This document shows, piece after piece, positions 10,883 through 20,009 of a DNA stretch of 35,999 nt. Position 1 is the first letter of the stretch. Each line of letters begins with the position of its first letter. Origin of the DNA: Coptodactyla brooksi (taxonomy: Eukaryota > Arthropoda > Insecta > Coleoptera > Scarabaeidae); NCBI GenBank assembly GCA_033557675.1, contig JAWQRM010000044.1, positions 1 to 35,999 on the forward strand, in the 5' to 3' direction. Below the pieces are notes generated by a model. That model saw nothing but the letters and a program-made list of their open reading frames with translations, was not told the origin of the DNA and searched no databases. A program made the translations under genes and the position numbers.

Positions 10883-11382
10883 TAATAAATTTACTAGTCA
10901 CGAATGAAATTCCATATGGCCTCAACAGCGATACTGCGATTTGATTAATTAGTGCGGCGATTTTCTGGTGTAGATCGAATTGCGGTTATCGCTTGCAAGG
11001 GTGACGAAAGGGACAATGAAGTGTTGTGACATTTATTTGCCACTGCTAAATAAATTGGACGAAATACGCCACTAGGTCCACAAAATAAACGTCGAATGTT
11101 TACTACCGCAAATTAACGGATGTCGGATATTGTAATTGTTTTAAACTACTACTTGACGGAGTGTTTATTTTCTAGTCACTATAACATTTTGGTGAGTACT
11201 AATTTAAATAATGGCAATCGACTCTCATTGCATGTTCGTCTAAATATGTTTTTATATATTGAGTTGGAAAATAAAACGATCAATTTTCCCTTCGATGTAA
11301 GTTCACTCGCTTCGCTCTTGCTTTGTCTCCGTGCCATAGCGCAACTCAACTGCGCAAATGAATGGACGTTTAACTAACATCA

Positions 11383-11432
11383 GTATATATATATATATAT
11401 ATATACATGTGTGTATGTGTGTGTGTGTGTGT
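11383..11432. repeat. Compound (TA)n-(TG)n microsatellite
   Basis: A TA run at 11383-11405 is followed by an interrupted TG run to 11432. Confidence 0.95.
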
Positions 11433-12224
11433 AGACGCATAAATGATCATTAATCGGCCCGATCTAGATATTCATCACTTGTTAAGCCCGAAACGACGTT
11501 GTTGGGCCCGACACCGGGCTTCACAAAATCATGCTTGTAAGTATATTACTACCGTTCGTCCGTGTTTACGATAGTGACCTTATATACAAAATATTTGATG
11601 GGCTTAGTCATGACCGTGTATCGATGTCACGTATATCAAATAGTTCGATGAATTTAACTGTGGAGAACAAAGTACATAAGTATAACCCAAGATCTGTTTT
11701 CCGCTTGTTCTGTGACCAGATGTACATCCCTATGTGACCAGCTGTTTTCTACGTGTTTTGTGGCCAGATACTTATTGTATACCTGCATAAGCCCTAATAT
11801 CCTCCCTGTGCGTTTTGTAGCCCACTACTTGGCAACACGGATAAGCCCAACATATCCGGTGCCGATAATACATGTTCAAATTATTACTGCTACGAATTCG
11901 CTCTTCTAATTCGGTAACTTGCAGCTTATCTCTTCACCAAAAACACAGTTGGCATGTCGCTTAGTATTGCTAACAACAGTGATGAAGAACAATTTAATGG
12001 ATTACATGCTATGTTCAGAAGAACTAGATGCCTCTGAAGAATATTAACTAACTGAGTATTACCCTGCAATCTGAGTATGCACATATGAGCGTATAATTAT
12101 TAAGTTAAGAAGATTAAGAATTATTAAATTAAACAAATGCACTTGTCGAAAAAAATCGGAATGCACATATTTTGCTGTTCTGTTTTCACTTCTAATGATT
12201 TGCGTATTTTTAATAAATAAACAA

Positions 12225-12297
12225 TAGGCAGTCATCACAGCTACCTTTAGGCAGTCACCACAGCTACCTTTAGGCAGTCACCACAGCCTAAAGGTAG
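12225..12297. repeat. 23-bp tandem repeat ending in an inverted copy
   Basis: The 23-bp unit starting TAGGCAGTCA(T/C)CACAG and ending CTACCTT occurs at 12225-12247 and 12248-12270, with a partial third unit from 12271. The array ends with CCTAAAGGTAG (12287-12297), the reverse complement of the unit junction (12264-12274), so the right end can fold back on the array. Confidence 0.9.
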
Positions 12298-12523
12298 TAT
12301 CCTTGTAAATCTAAATTTCATAGTTGTTAAAATCCAAAAAGTTTTGTACATTCGAGCAAAAGTTCGAATCAAATATAAGCATTTGAAAGAAACATATGAT
12401 AGTTTCCTGTAAAATGTAATTTTCTTGGTCCTATTTAGCGCTGGACGTGTACAGACAATTACTCTTACGTCACAGCTGCCCTAAGCAATTTGAAACTAAA
12501 CAGTCCGCTAGAATGCAAAATCG

Positions 12524-12555
12524 GCCAAAGAAGTGGCGAATGCCACTTCTTTGGC
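12524..12555. repeat. Perfect 14-bp hairpin with GAAT loop
   Basis: GCCAAAGAAGTGGC (12524-12537) and GCCACTTCTTTGGC (12542-12555) are exact reverse complements around a 4-nt loop. No U-run follows and no gene is adjacent. It may be the centre of a foldback element. Confidence 0.9.
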
Positions 12556-13084
12556 TGATTGGCTGAGTTATGTTGATTGCATATTTTAAAGTTAGGAGAA
12601 TTAATTATTCAATTCATTTCCGGTGGTATACCCCATTTCACTTTATATGAACCTGGAACAAAAATCACTAATTTTGGTAAATAAGAAAACTGGTAAATAA
12701 GTTAAATGCCTGTTATTTAGTAATAATAATAATACAGGTAATGTATTTACGTGTTTAACACAATAATGCTAAAAAATGGTACTATGTAAACAATATTTGT
12801 AACGGTTGTATATGTGGGCCTTTATTTGTATCCAATACTTGTTTTTAAAAGTTGTATATTTTTTCTGATCCCTGACAGTTCCTGGTGCGAATATTTTGAT
12901 TGGTATGTGTGTGAAAGCAAGTGATTGGGCAGCAGTGGGGTGAAATGTATTTCATCTGGAGTAACGAGGAAATATGACCAGTAGTTTTTTAGCTTTTTGT
13001 TCATAAAGCTACACAAAATGTACATATCGATATGTTGCGTATGTATTTTTAGTGAAATCCCTATTATACAGGGCGCACTTAGCC

Positions 13085-13195
13085 AGTAAGACACACATCA
13101 ACCCAGTTGCATGTTGCGGAATATTGGGTAACAGCCGCATAGGTCTATTCCTTACAAGTGGAACTCTTAGTCAAGAGAAATATCATCATGCAAAA
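13085..13195 (+). pseudogene. Transposase scrap (Tc1/mariner superfamily, DDE middle part)
   Basis: The + frame shows CGILGNSRIGLFLTSGTLSQ followed by EKY, closely resembling the VWCGIxGNRxxGPFFxxGTLTxEKY block between the first and second catalytic aspartates of DUF4817-type transposases. The frame stays open to 13261 but the identity fades after EKYHHA. No HTH or catalytic motif is retained. It lies directly before the second copy of the TTAA element. Confidence 0.45.
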
Positions 13196-13260
13196 ACTGT
13201 TTCATATTCAAAACATTGTGTCAATTCATGTAATGGTGTAAGATATGTAATGTTTACTTA

Positions 13261-13465
13261 GAGGGTCATGCCTAGTTGCAGGGTGAAAAGCAACGTTTTC
13301 CGAGGATTTTTATAAGAATGTTCTAGCTGTTTTCTTACAACATATTTATATTAAAAGTACATATATTGAACAACTTTCAAATTTTTTTCCTTTGAAAAAT
13401 ATTGTAAATTAAGGAGGTTACGGTCACTTTAAGGAAACCTGATTTTTGAGAGGTGTTGTGCGGTG
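13261..13465. mobile_element. Second, truncated copy of the TTAA element
   Basis: Starts GAGGGTCATGCCTAGTTGCA, preceded by CTTA, and aligns with the 3199-3540 element through AATATTGTAAATTAAGG and TTTAAGGAAACCTGATTT, ending at GAGGTGTTGTGCGGTG. Similarity stops in the loop of the hairpin present in the first copy, so the right third is missing or replaced. Confidence 0.7.
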
Positions 13466-14329
13466 TCCACGATAGCTCCAAACCAAATCATCTGATATCA
13501 AAATACAAAAAGATTCTGTTAGTATATGAATATGTCTTGTTGGTGAACGAAAGATTTTTTGAAAAAATAACTTTTCGGCTCTTATTTCTCCATTTTCTTG
13601 CAATAAAAGAAGTTTTCAGTAAAATTAAAAACCCTTCGTTCACGAATAAGCCCTTGATACACAAAACAAGCAGGAGGAAGTTTTAGATCGTTTGCTTTAA
13701 CGGTTCTCAGGATATCGTGTACACCGTACGGGACTTTTCCGAAAAATGTAATTTCGAGAAAAACGCGTTTAAAGTTTGCGGTCTAGTCATCAGTATAGTA
13801 TAACTTATTCTTTTTAACTTACACAGAATCCCGTAAAGTAAGCATTCTGCTGCCAAAGTCACCCCAAAAGCATCAATTTTCTCCTGCCTGCGACGACTTA
13901 TTGCATATTAGTTTATTTTACATATGCTTAGTAAGTTTATGTTATGTCTTTTGGTATTAATGAAGGTAACATTTTGTTCTGATTTTGCCACTTTATTAAA
14001 CATTTTCCCGTTTCATTCTAAATATTAAATTGTGTGTTATACCAAATCTATTATAGGAACTAAGCTTCAAATTTTAATTTTCACTGCCTGCTAGTTCTTC
14101 TACTTGTTAGTTCAACAGTTTCAAGTTTAAGTCAATTACTTCAAGAATCTGAGGAACAAAGGCTGGTATTATCACAGTTGACTAAGTAAAATAGTAGAAA
14201 TACTGTTAAAATATTTCTAGTCATCTATAATGCCCTCAGTTTTCAAGTACAATAAATTGTTGCTTTTCAAGTCTGTAATATCCTCACTTTTCAAATAGCA
14301 TTTACTAACAACAAAGTCATTTAGAGTCG
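13466..14329. other. No recognisable gene
   Basis: A 77-codon frame at 13453-13686 overlaps the end of the repeat copy and matches nothing known to me. Near 13755 the phrase GAGAAAAACGCGTTTAAAG looks like a widespread insect repeat, but this is recollection and not demonstrated here. Confidence 0.35.
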
Positions 14330-14490
14330 GTTAAGTGGTAACCATTGACGAACTTGTTACAAAACCAAAGGTTCCAAATTCACAGTTCATTTCGGTAAAG
14401 TAAACATGTTAAAATACATGTGATTTATTAAATTCAATTAATTCATTTAAAAAGAGGGGGAGATTGTACGTTACCTTGTACGTTAGGCAA
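14330..14490 (+). mobile_element. Possible 3' end of a Copia-type LTR element
   Basis: A short decayed frame near 14334-14400 (VTIDELVTKPKVPNSQFIS) loosely matches the C-terminal ADIxTKxLxxxxFxxLRxKL block of Copia RNase H. It is followed by a polypurine tract AAAAAGAGGGGGAGA (about 14449-14463) and then TGTACGTTA, which could start an LTR; TGTACGTTA repeats at 14477-14485. No matching 5' LTR was found. The call is weak and rests on the order of the three signals. Confidence 0.3.
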
Positions 14491-14512
14491 TAAAATTAGG
14501 GATCAACTAAAT

Positions 14513-14930
14513 TTGTTACTGACTAAAGTAAAGCTAGACAACGCAGAAGAACAATTGCAAATAATGAAATCTAACCTGTATAGAAAACTGCTTGAAGAAT
14601 ACTTACGATTATTAATGCAATATAATAATTTTGGTGAAGTAATTCACAATAAAAATCCGACAACAATAAATACTACTATGGTATACACACTTGAAAGGCA
14701 AAATTGGTTGTATCTATATAAAAAAAATCACAAATCAATTTATCGAATTCTTCAAAAATTATTTAGAAAATATCAGGAACTTTGCTGAACTCCAAACCAT
14801 AGGAACAAAATTACATAAAAAATTCACACAATCTTTTATTTGTACCAGTAAGAGTACCACAAATTCAAAATTGAATAGCAATCAAACAACATTCAATTAT
14901 TCAAAGTCTCCACACAAATTATTCTGCTAG
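14513..14930 (+). other. Open frames of unknown identity
   Basis: Two overlapping + frames (14513-14788 and 14691-14930) encode Lys/Asn/Leu-rich peptides with heptad-like character (DNAEEQLQIMKSNLYRKLLE). They follow the possible LTR start and may be decayed repeat coding sequence. Neither has a recognisable domain, and I would not annotate a gene here. Confidence 0.25.
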
Positions 14931-15089
14931 AAACTTTTGGCCAGTCATGCAAAGAAACCCTTTTATTCAAATGTATCTAAATGCATAAGGTAAAAATATG
15001 AGCCAATAGGTATATTTGATAGTAATGTACGATCGTAACCCAAAGATATAAATTTGATCAGAATACTATATCACACCAACATAGCGATA

Positions 15090-15440
15090 AAATGTGCGTG
15101 TTGTGAAAGAAATATTGGAAGATACGACGACTATATAGCGCGTCGCGAAAAGTGTGAGCGCAGGTACCATGTACAATGCGTAGGAATATCGGAAAAGTCC
15201 TTCCAGAAGATTCGAGGGAACGCCACAATCCGGGATTGGCAATGTGCTTCCTATGTAGAAACCACAACCTCAAATCTAGCTACACAACAGTAGTAACTTT
15301 ACGAAATTAGAGGATTTCATTAATCACCGAATGCAAAAAGCAGTAAAAGATGTTGCTAATACCATAATAATGAGCATGCAATTGGAGTTTGATAAACTAA
15401 AACTAGTTGATGTGTACATTCCACATGACTTTCTCTTACC
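15090..15440 (+). pseudogene. LINE ORF1 N-terminus: PHD finger and coiled coil
   Basis: The translation shows a Cys/His-rich PHD-type finger: CACC, then a CERRYHVQCVGIS block (the CxxxYHxxCVGI signature) and WQCASY, where the last ligand Cys of the usual WxCxxC is replaced by Tyr. After a stop the same region continues as KLEDFINHRMQKAVKDVANT, a helical stretch typical of what follows the PHD finger in LINE ORF1 proteins. In such elements ORF1 is an RNA-binding chaperone-like protein. The lost ligand and the stop make it non-functional. Confidence 0.6.
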
Positions 15441-15559
15441 TTGACCCTATTTCAATTATGACCACGATTTCGTAATGTGTTTTAGAAAATATTGTAGAAA
15501 TATTTTAGACCTAGGCTTGACTGTTCTAGAATCTGAATTTGGGTAATTTTTAAAATAAA

Positions 15560-16300
15560 CTAAACACCCTGCGTGTTCAAAAATAGTTACAAAATTTCGA
15601 TACACTGCAACTTTTATTTGAAAAATATTTTCCAATCAAAAAGAGCAACAGTTCTAACAAAATTTTACATTCGTACCTGTCATATTTTTTCAAAAATGTG
15701 AAATAACATCCCAACGGGACGACTTGAAACTAATGTATAATATTTATGTAGTAATAATATTATACTTAAAATATTATTATATTCAAAATATAATATTTAT
15801 ATTTATATTTATATAATAATTAAGGTGACCCTTAAATCTTATAAGGGCTTAAAAATAGAACAATGTACAGGATGTTCCATTTAAAAATCTTCAATAGCTT
15901 TTGGAATAAATCGAACACCCTGTATATTCACAAATAGTTTCAAATTGTAATGCAACTTTTATTTGAAACATTTTTTTCTAAAAAGAACAATAACAGTTCT
16001 AAGAGAAATTTTGCATTCACAGCTGTCATGTTTTTTCAAAAATACGAAATAACGTCCAAACGTACAAAGTACAATTTACAACTAATATATACTAATTAAA
16101 GTGGCCCTTAAATCCTATAAGGACTTCAAAGATGTAATAACATACAGGGTGTTCCATCTAAAAATTGATAGTTTTTAGAACAAACCGAACACCCTGTATA
16201 TTTGAAAATTATTTCAAATTGTGAAAAGCTTGATCTTATGCAATCCTTATTTGAAACATTTTTTCCAAAGAGAGCATTATCCGAGATTAAGAACGAAATA
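15560..16300. repeat. Tandemly arranged repeats with CAGGGTGTTC inverted ends
   Basis: The phrase AACACCCTG recurs at 15563, 15914 and 16188 (spacings 351 and 274 bp). Each is followed by related sequence: CAACTTTTATTTGAAA, ACAGTTCTAA, a TGTCAT(A/G)TTTTTTCAAAAA phrase, GACCCTTAAATC / GGCCCTTAAATC. The units close with the inverse phrase (ACAGGATGTTCC near 15873, ACAGGGTGTTCC near 16144). Units 1 and 2 are complete and unit 3 fades after about 16300. Unit 1 is longer because of an AT-rich expansion at about 15740-15820. The block interrupts LINE ORF1 and looks like a MITE that inserted and then duplicated in tandem. Confidence 0.7.
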
Positions 16301-16593
16301 CCCTCTTGCCCCATAGGGACAGTATTTTTATCAATTATGCTTATAACTCCAAAACTGTTGATTTTAAGTAGGTATTATCCTTATAGTTTTTTACTCACAA
16401 TTTTATGTAGATTAAAAAAGTATATTTTGTTGCAAAAACTTGTAAAAAAATAAAAAATAAATTAAGTTGGGTGACCTCAACCACATGCACAATTTTTACG
16501 AAATCCTTATTGTGACTAGATTATATAATAATTAACTTGTATGTAAAGTATTGTTTCACTCAGTCTAGCGCGGCAGGCTAAAAACGACACACA

Positions 16594-16632
16594 GACGGAC
16601 AAACGGACCGACGGACGGACGGACAGACCACC
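16594..16632. repeat. Degenerate (ACGG)n microsatellite
   Basis: GGAC/GACGG tetranucleotide units repeat with minor interruptions. A - strand open frame across it is a low-complexity artefact. Confidence 0.8.
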
Positions 16633-16989
16633 AAAGAAAACTTTTCTCTTAAGAGAAAGTAAAAAGAAAACAGTGACCTCCGTCGACTGGTAGGAAAATT
16701 AACTGTTTCCACAAAATCAGAAAATCTTGTTTTACCACCAAGAGTGGAAATAAACGATGACGCGCATGTTGTAAATGAAATAAACCATGTAAACCCGGGA
16801 TAAAGAGATAAAGAGGCCGCCCCAACCGGTATTACCATCAATAAAAAAAATTCGAATATACCTCCGAAGTACAAATGGAAACAAAATCATACAAACACGC
16901 TTTGGAAGAGAAAAAAAAATCTAGCACAAATAATAAAAACCAGTAACAAGAAGACAATGACCAATTTATGCAAATACTACCGAAAAGAA

Positions 16990-17286
16990 TACGAAGACGT
17001 CTCACTACAATCCACGGAGAGGCCACAAATTCTTCTTTAAAAGGAGCACTAAATACAGACATTTTCATGTCTATAAATTAAGCACTGAAACGACAGCAGA
17101 AAACATAATATATCATCTGAAACTAAAAAACATTAACGACATAAAATGTGAAAAACTAAAGTCTAAACATCCACAAGAATACGTCGTTGAAGATATCTGT
17201 AGCAGAAGATCGACATGTAGGCGAAGAAAATCCAAAAACTTGACCACAAGGAGCACAAATCAACCTGTTTTTGTCACAATTCGATG
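16990..17286 (+). pseudogene. LINE ORF1 C-terminal (RRM-like) part
   Basis: NSSLKGALNTD is followed, after a one-frame slip near 17060, by HFHVYKLSTETTAENIIYHL and then CEKLKSKHPQEY. This resembles the ORF1 domain of insect LINEs in which a xxHVYxLxxxTTxExIxxYL helix-strand precedes a conserved KxPxEYxSF segment. The frame ends at TGA 17284-17286. The usual zinc-knuckle or terminal part is not visible. Confidence 0.5.
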
Positions 17287-17319
17287 AAGTAGCTAAAATA
17301 GACAAATACGCACTTTCTC

Positions 17320-17960
17320 TCTATTAAATGTAAATATTCAAGGTCTTAGTAATAAGATTGACGTCTTCACCAGGACACTGAATGAAATCAACGCCAACTT
17401 TGTTATTCTTACCGAATATTGGTTGTCATCTGAAAATGTCAACCACATAAATACATTAAATTACAAAACTAACTCCATATCTTGTCGTACCACATATAAA
17501 AAGAGCGGAGTCATGATTCTCACTAAAGAATCTATGAGATTCATAGATAGGGCAGATCTACGCTAATTGAGAAAGTATAATGTAAATAGCAACAAAAGAA
17601 TCTTCAAATAAGAAGTATCTTATTTTAAGTATATATCGTTCTCCTAATAGCGATTTTAATGTCTATTTTGCTAAACTACAAGAGCTTTTATTCATAATCG
17701 AACAAGAAACAGCTGCAAAACATATTTATCCCATGAGACTTCAATATCAATGTTCTGGAATCTTCAGCACAGAAGTACTATTTTATGATATGCTATGCAG
17801 CTATAACCTAGGGCCATCAATTTAGGAACCACCCAAACATATGCAGATAATATAATTACAACTAACTACTAACTACTTTTTGTAATAACTAAAAATTTAC
17901 ACCTAGCAGATCACTATACTCAATTAATATCCTCCTCAAAAGAGTTTACACAGGGAACAA
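17320..17960 (+). pseudogene. LINE apurinic endonuclease domain
   Basis: LNVNIQGLSNKIDVFTRTL carries the NIxGLxNKxD start with the metal-binding Asn. TEYWLSSENV holds the catalytic Glu box (TExWL), followed by KKSGVMILTK (GGVxI). Further on, YRSPNSDFNVYF (near 17635) and a MLCSYNL-like stretch (near 17795) match the central endonuclease; the GDxN box around 17740 is damaged. At least three frame changes or stops occur. In LINEs this domain nicks target DNA to prime reverse transcription. Confidence 0.65.
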
Positions 17961-18021
17961 AACCTAAAATAATAAAAAAGACAGATATAAATAGGGAAAA
18001 CCTTTCCGTATTTCACAAAAA

Positions 18022-19253
18022 ATGTCGACATACTCTTTCAACTTTGCCGAAGAAATTACTTTCTCCGATACTTTCTCCGACTATCATCAGCACTTAATCA
18101 ATACTTTCAATATCTGTTGTCCGTTGAAAAATATAACACTAAGAAATTACAACCATAAAAACTCCATCCACATGACACAAGAAATAAGCCAAATACAAAA
18201 TATTATAGAAGTGTTGGGAATTATACCAATAACAGTAAAAACAGTAGAAGCGAAATAAATCTATAAAAAATATAAAAAAGAACTAAATAATATTATGCAA
18301 AATGATTATAATATTGGGGACAAAAAAGCAATAACTACCTTACATACCTTAAATTGCAAAATAAAGCTTCGTTCTTTTATTGCCAACGGACAATTTTGAG
18401 ATCTTAACTATACCCTCTAAATTTAAACATAAGAAAAGTGAGGGTATTTATGGTATGTCAGTGGCGTTATTCAAGAGAATAGTCAACGGTATATCAAATC
18501 AATTAGTCCATGTAATAAATTTGTGTCTGAAACAAGGAATATTCCCGAATAAATTAATAATTGCAAAGATCGTTTTGATATATAAGAAAAGTGATTCTTC
18601 CTGTACTATCAAAAATACTTAAGTACGTAGTTACCGATAGATTGGCGACCTTCTTGGAGAAACAGAGTTTCCTGTTCTCCTACCAGCATGGATACCATAA
18701 ATGGAAATCAATTAATACAGCAGTACAACAAATACTACAAGCTGTCCTAAGGTCATTAGATGAAAGGAAATACGTGGAACTGACGAGCATTGACTTAAGT
18801 AAAGCATTCCACAACGTAAAACATATGTTGTTATTAAACAAACTGTATTATTATGGAATTAGAGGACCTGTCCATAACACGGTAAAATCCTGTCTCAGTG
18901 GCAGGAAACCGATGGTAGTAATAAACGGAACATGTTCCGATATTGGTCAACCACGAGTGGGAGTACCACAGGGTTCCATACTGGGCCCGCTACTTTTCGT
19001 TGTGTACGTAAACTATATGCCTTCCACAGTACCCGGAGCAATAATGCCATGCTTGTATGCTGATGGCACGACATTTGTTTATGTAGTGTCTTCGGTTGAA
19101 GGTCTTAAAAGCCAATCGAAACAAACTTTGAACACCTCCGCAGACTGGTTTCAAGCTAACGGTTTGACCCTGAATGGGAACAAAGCGCCAAATATTACAT
19201 TTGGACAAAATGCAGAGGGCAGTACTCTTAAGTTTCTGGGACTTCATCTGTAG
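18022..19253 (+). pseudogene. LINE reverse transcriptase, catalytic core mutated
   Basis: RT blocks in order: KKSEGIYGMSVALFKR (about 18435); CLKQGIFPNKL and AKIVLIYKKSD (about 18525-18595), then a deletion of the usual NYRPISL segment; LPVLSKILKYVVTDRL (18600); FSYQHGY; motif A SIDLSKAFHNVKH (18786-18824); VPQGSILGPLLF (18963); and motif C YADGTTF (19056). The first motif-A Asp remains, but the second (AFD) is His and the YADD box is YADG, so the active site is lost. The 220-codon frame 18591-19253 is the longest in the window and contains thumb-proximal GLTLNGNK. Jockey/CR1-group LINEs are the closest fit. Confidence 0.8.
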
Positions 19254-19815
19254 TCCGACCTAAAATGGACTATCCATATAGATGCGTTGGCACAGAGACT
19301 TAATAACAGTATATACTGCACCGGAAGAATTAGAAGAATAGCGACGCCGGAAGCTGCCAACATGATTTACTGTTCAAACTTTCGCAGCATCGCCATATAC
19401 GAAATTCTATTCTGGGGGACGTCGTCGGGAACTCTTTGGGGCGAATTTTCTTGCTCCAAAATGGGGAATTCGAGCATTTTGCCATTTAAGCTGCACCACA
19501 AGCTGTAGGGAGTATTTTGTGGCCAAAAGAATACTTATCATTCCAGCAGCATACATCGTGGCTTGTATCGAGTGCGTCAGTGAAAATCTGGAAAAGTATG
19601 CAAATGAAGATGGACAGAAATACTTCACCACATCTGGAAAAACCCTGAAAATTCCTTTACGTAGGTTTAAAAGAACACAAGACAATTCTGTCTATTGGGA
19701 AATAAAATTTTATAATCACGTACCAGAAGAGATAAGAAAATTGCCAAGGATAGCCTTACTTAAATATGCAAAACAACACTTAATGAAGAAATGTATTTAC
19801 AACTTAGAAGAGTAA
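19254..19815 (+). pseudogene. LINE RT C-terminal domain, frame-shifted
   Basis: Continues directly from the RT frame: WTIHIDALAQRLNNSIY, RRIATPEAANMIY and YEILFWGTSSG match the LYxSYxxSxxxYGIxxWG block. A frame change near 19500 then leads into the terminal part with TLKIPLRRFKRTQDNS, IKFYNHVPEEIRKLPR and a final KYAKQHLMKKCIYNLEE before TAA at 19813. This is the usual LINE ending (KxYNxLPxxIKxLxxxxFKxxLKxxLxxxxFYSxxE). Confidence 0.75.
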
Positions 19816-19886
19816 TTTCAAGATGCCTACCTGTAATTAACAATTTTTGTTAATTTGACGTTTGGTTTTTCTTGTTTTTTACAATG

Positions 19887-19914
19887 AATAAAGATTATTA
19901 TTATTGTTATTATA
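19887..19914 (+). terminator. LINE polyadenylation signal and ATT-rich tail
   Basis: AATAAA (19887-19892) is followed by GATTATTATTATTGTTATTAT, the 3' tail pattern seen in many insect LINEs. Sequence character changes right after it. Confidence 0.7.
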
Positions 19915-20009
19915 GAACTTCTGAATCATGGCGAATTATTTTTGATGAAAATGCATGTCAATATTATCAGTATGCCAATTCGGCTGAAAACCACCTGCTG
20001 AGGTAGAAT

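Larger units (their letters stand above)
10285..13084. other. Intergenic stretch with simple repeats, no recognisable gene
   Basis: Holds three 12-bp tandem units (10847-10882), a TA/TG microsatellite (11383-11432), a 23-bp tandem array with an inverted end (12225-12297) and a perfect 14-bp hairpin (12524-12555). Short frames at 11120-11377, 11531-11737 and 12822-13094 match no family I recognise. The 11690-11860 segment has loosely repeated GTGACCAGATGTA / GTGGCCAGATACT phrases that suggest decayed internal repeats. Confidence 0.5.
15054..19914 (+). mobile_element. Decayed, nearly full-length LINE with PHD-finger ORF1
   Basis: ORF1 (PHD finger, then a coiled-coil-like stretch, then an RRM-like block), apurinic endonuclease, reverse transcriptase and C-terminal domain follow one another in order on the + strand. 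They end with AATAAA (19887-19892) and an ATT-rich tail to about 19914, as in many insect Jockey/CR1-type LINEs. A repeat block (about 15560-16300) interrupts ORF1. The 5' end is not resolved; 15054 is only where recognisable coding begins. Confidence 0.75.

Noticed and set aside
11120..11377. 85-codon + frame as a host gene
   Set aside because: No recognisable domain, no supporting start context, and it runs into a microsatellite; similar frames arise by chance in AT-rich DNA.
10847..12297. CRISPR-like array
   Set aside because: The short tandem repeats are directly adjacent without unique spacers, and the window is eukaryotic.
12822..13094. 90-codon - frame as a gene
   Set aside because: No family resemblance, and the + strand just beyond it reads as a transposase scrap.
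16578..16874. 98-codon - frame
   Set aside because: Its C-terminal VCPSVRRSVCPSVCRF is the translation of the (ACGG)n microsatellite, and the opposite strand is LINE ORF1 territory.
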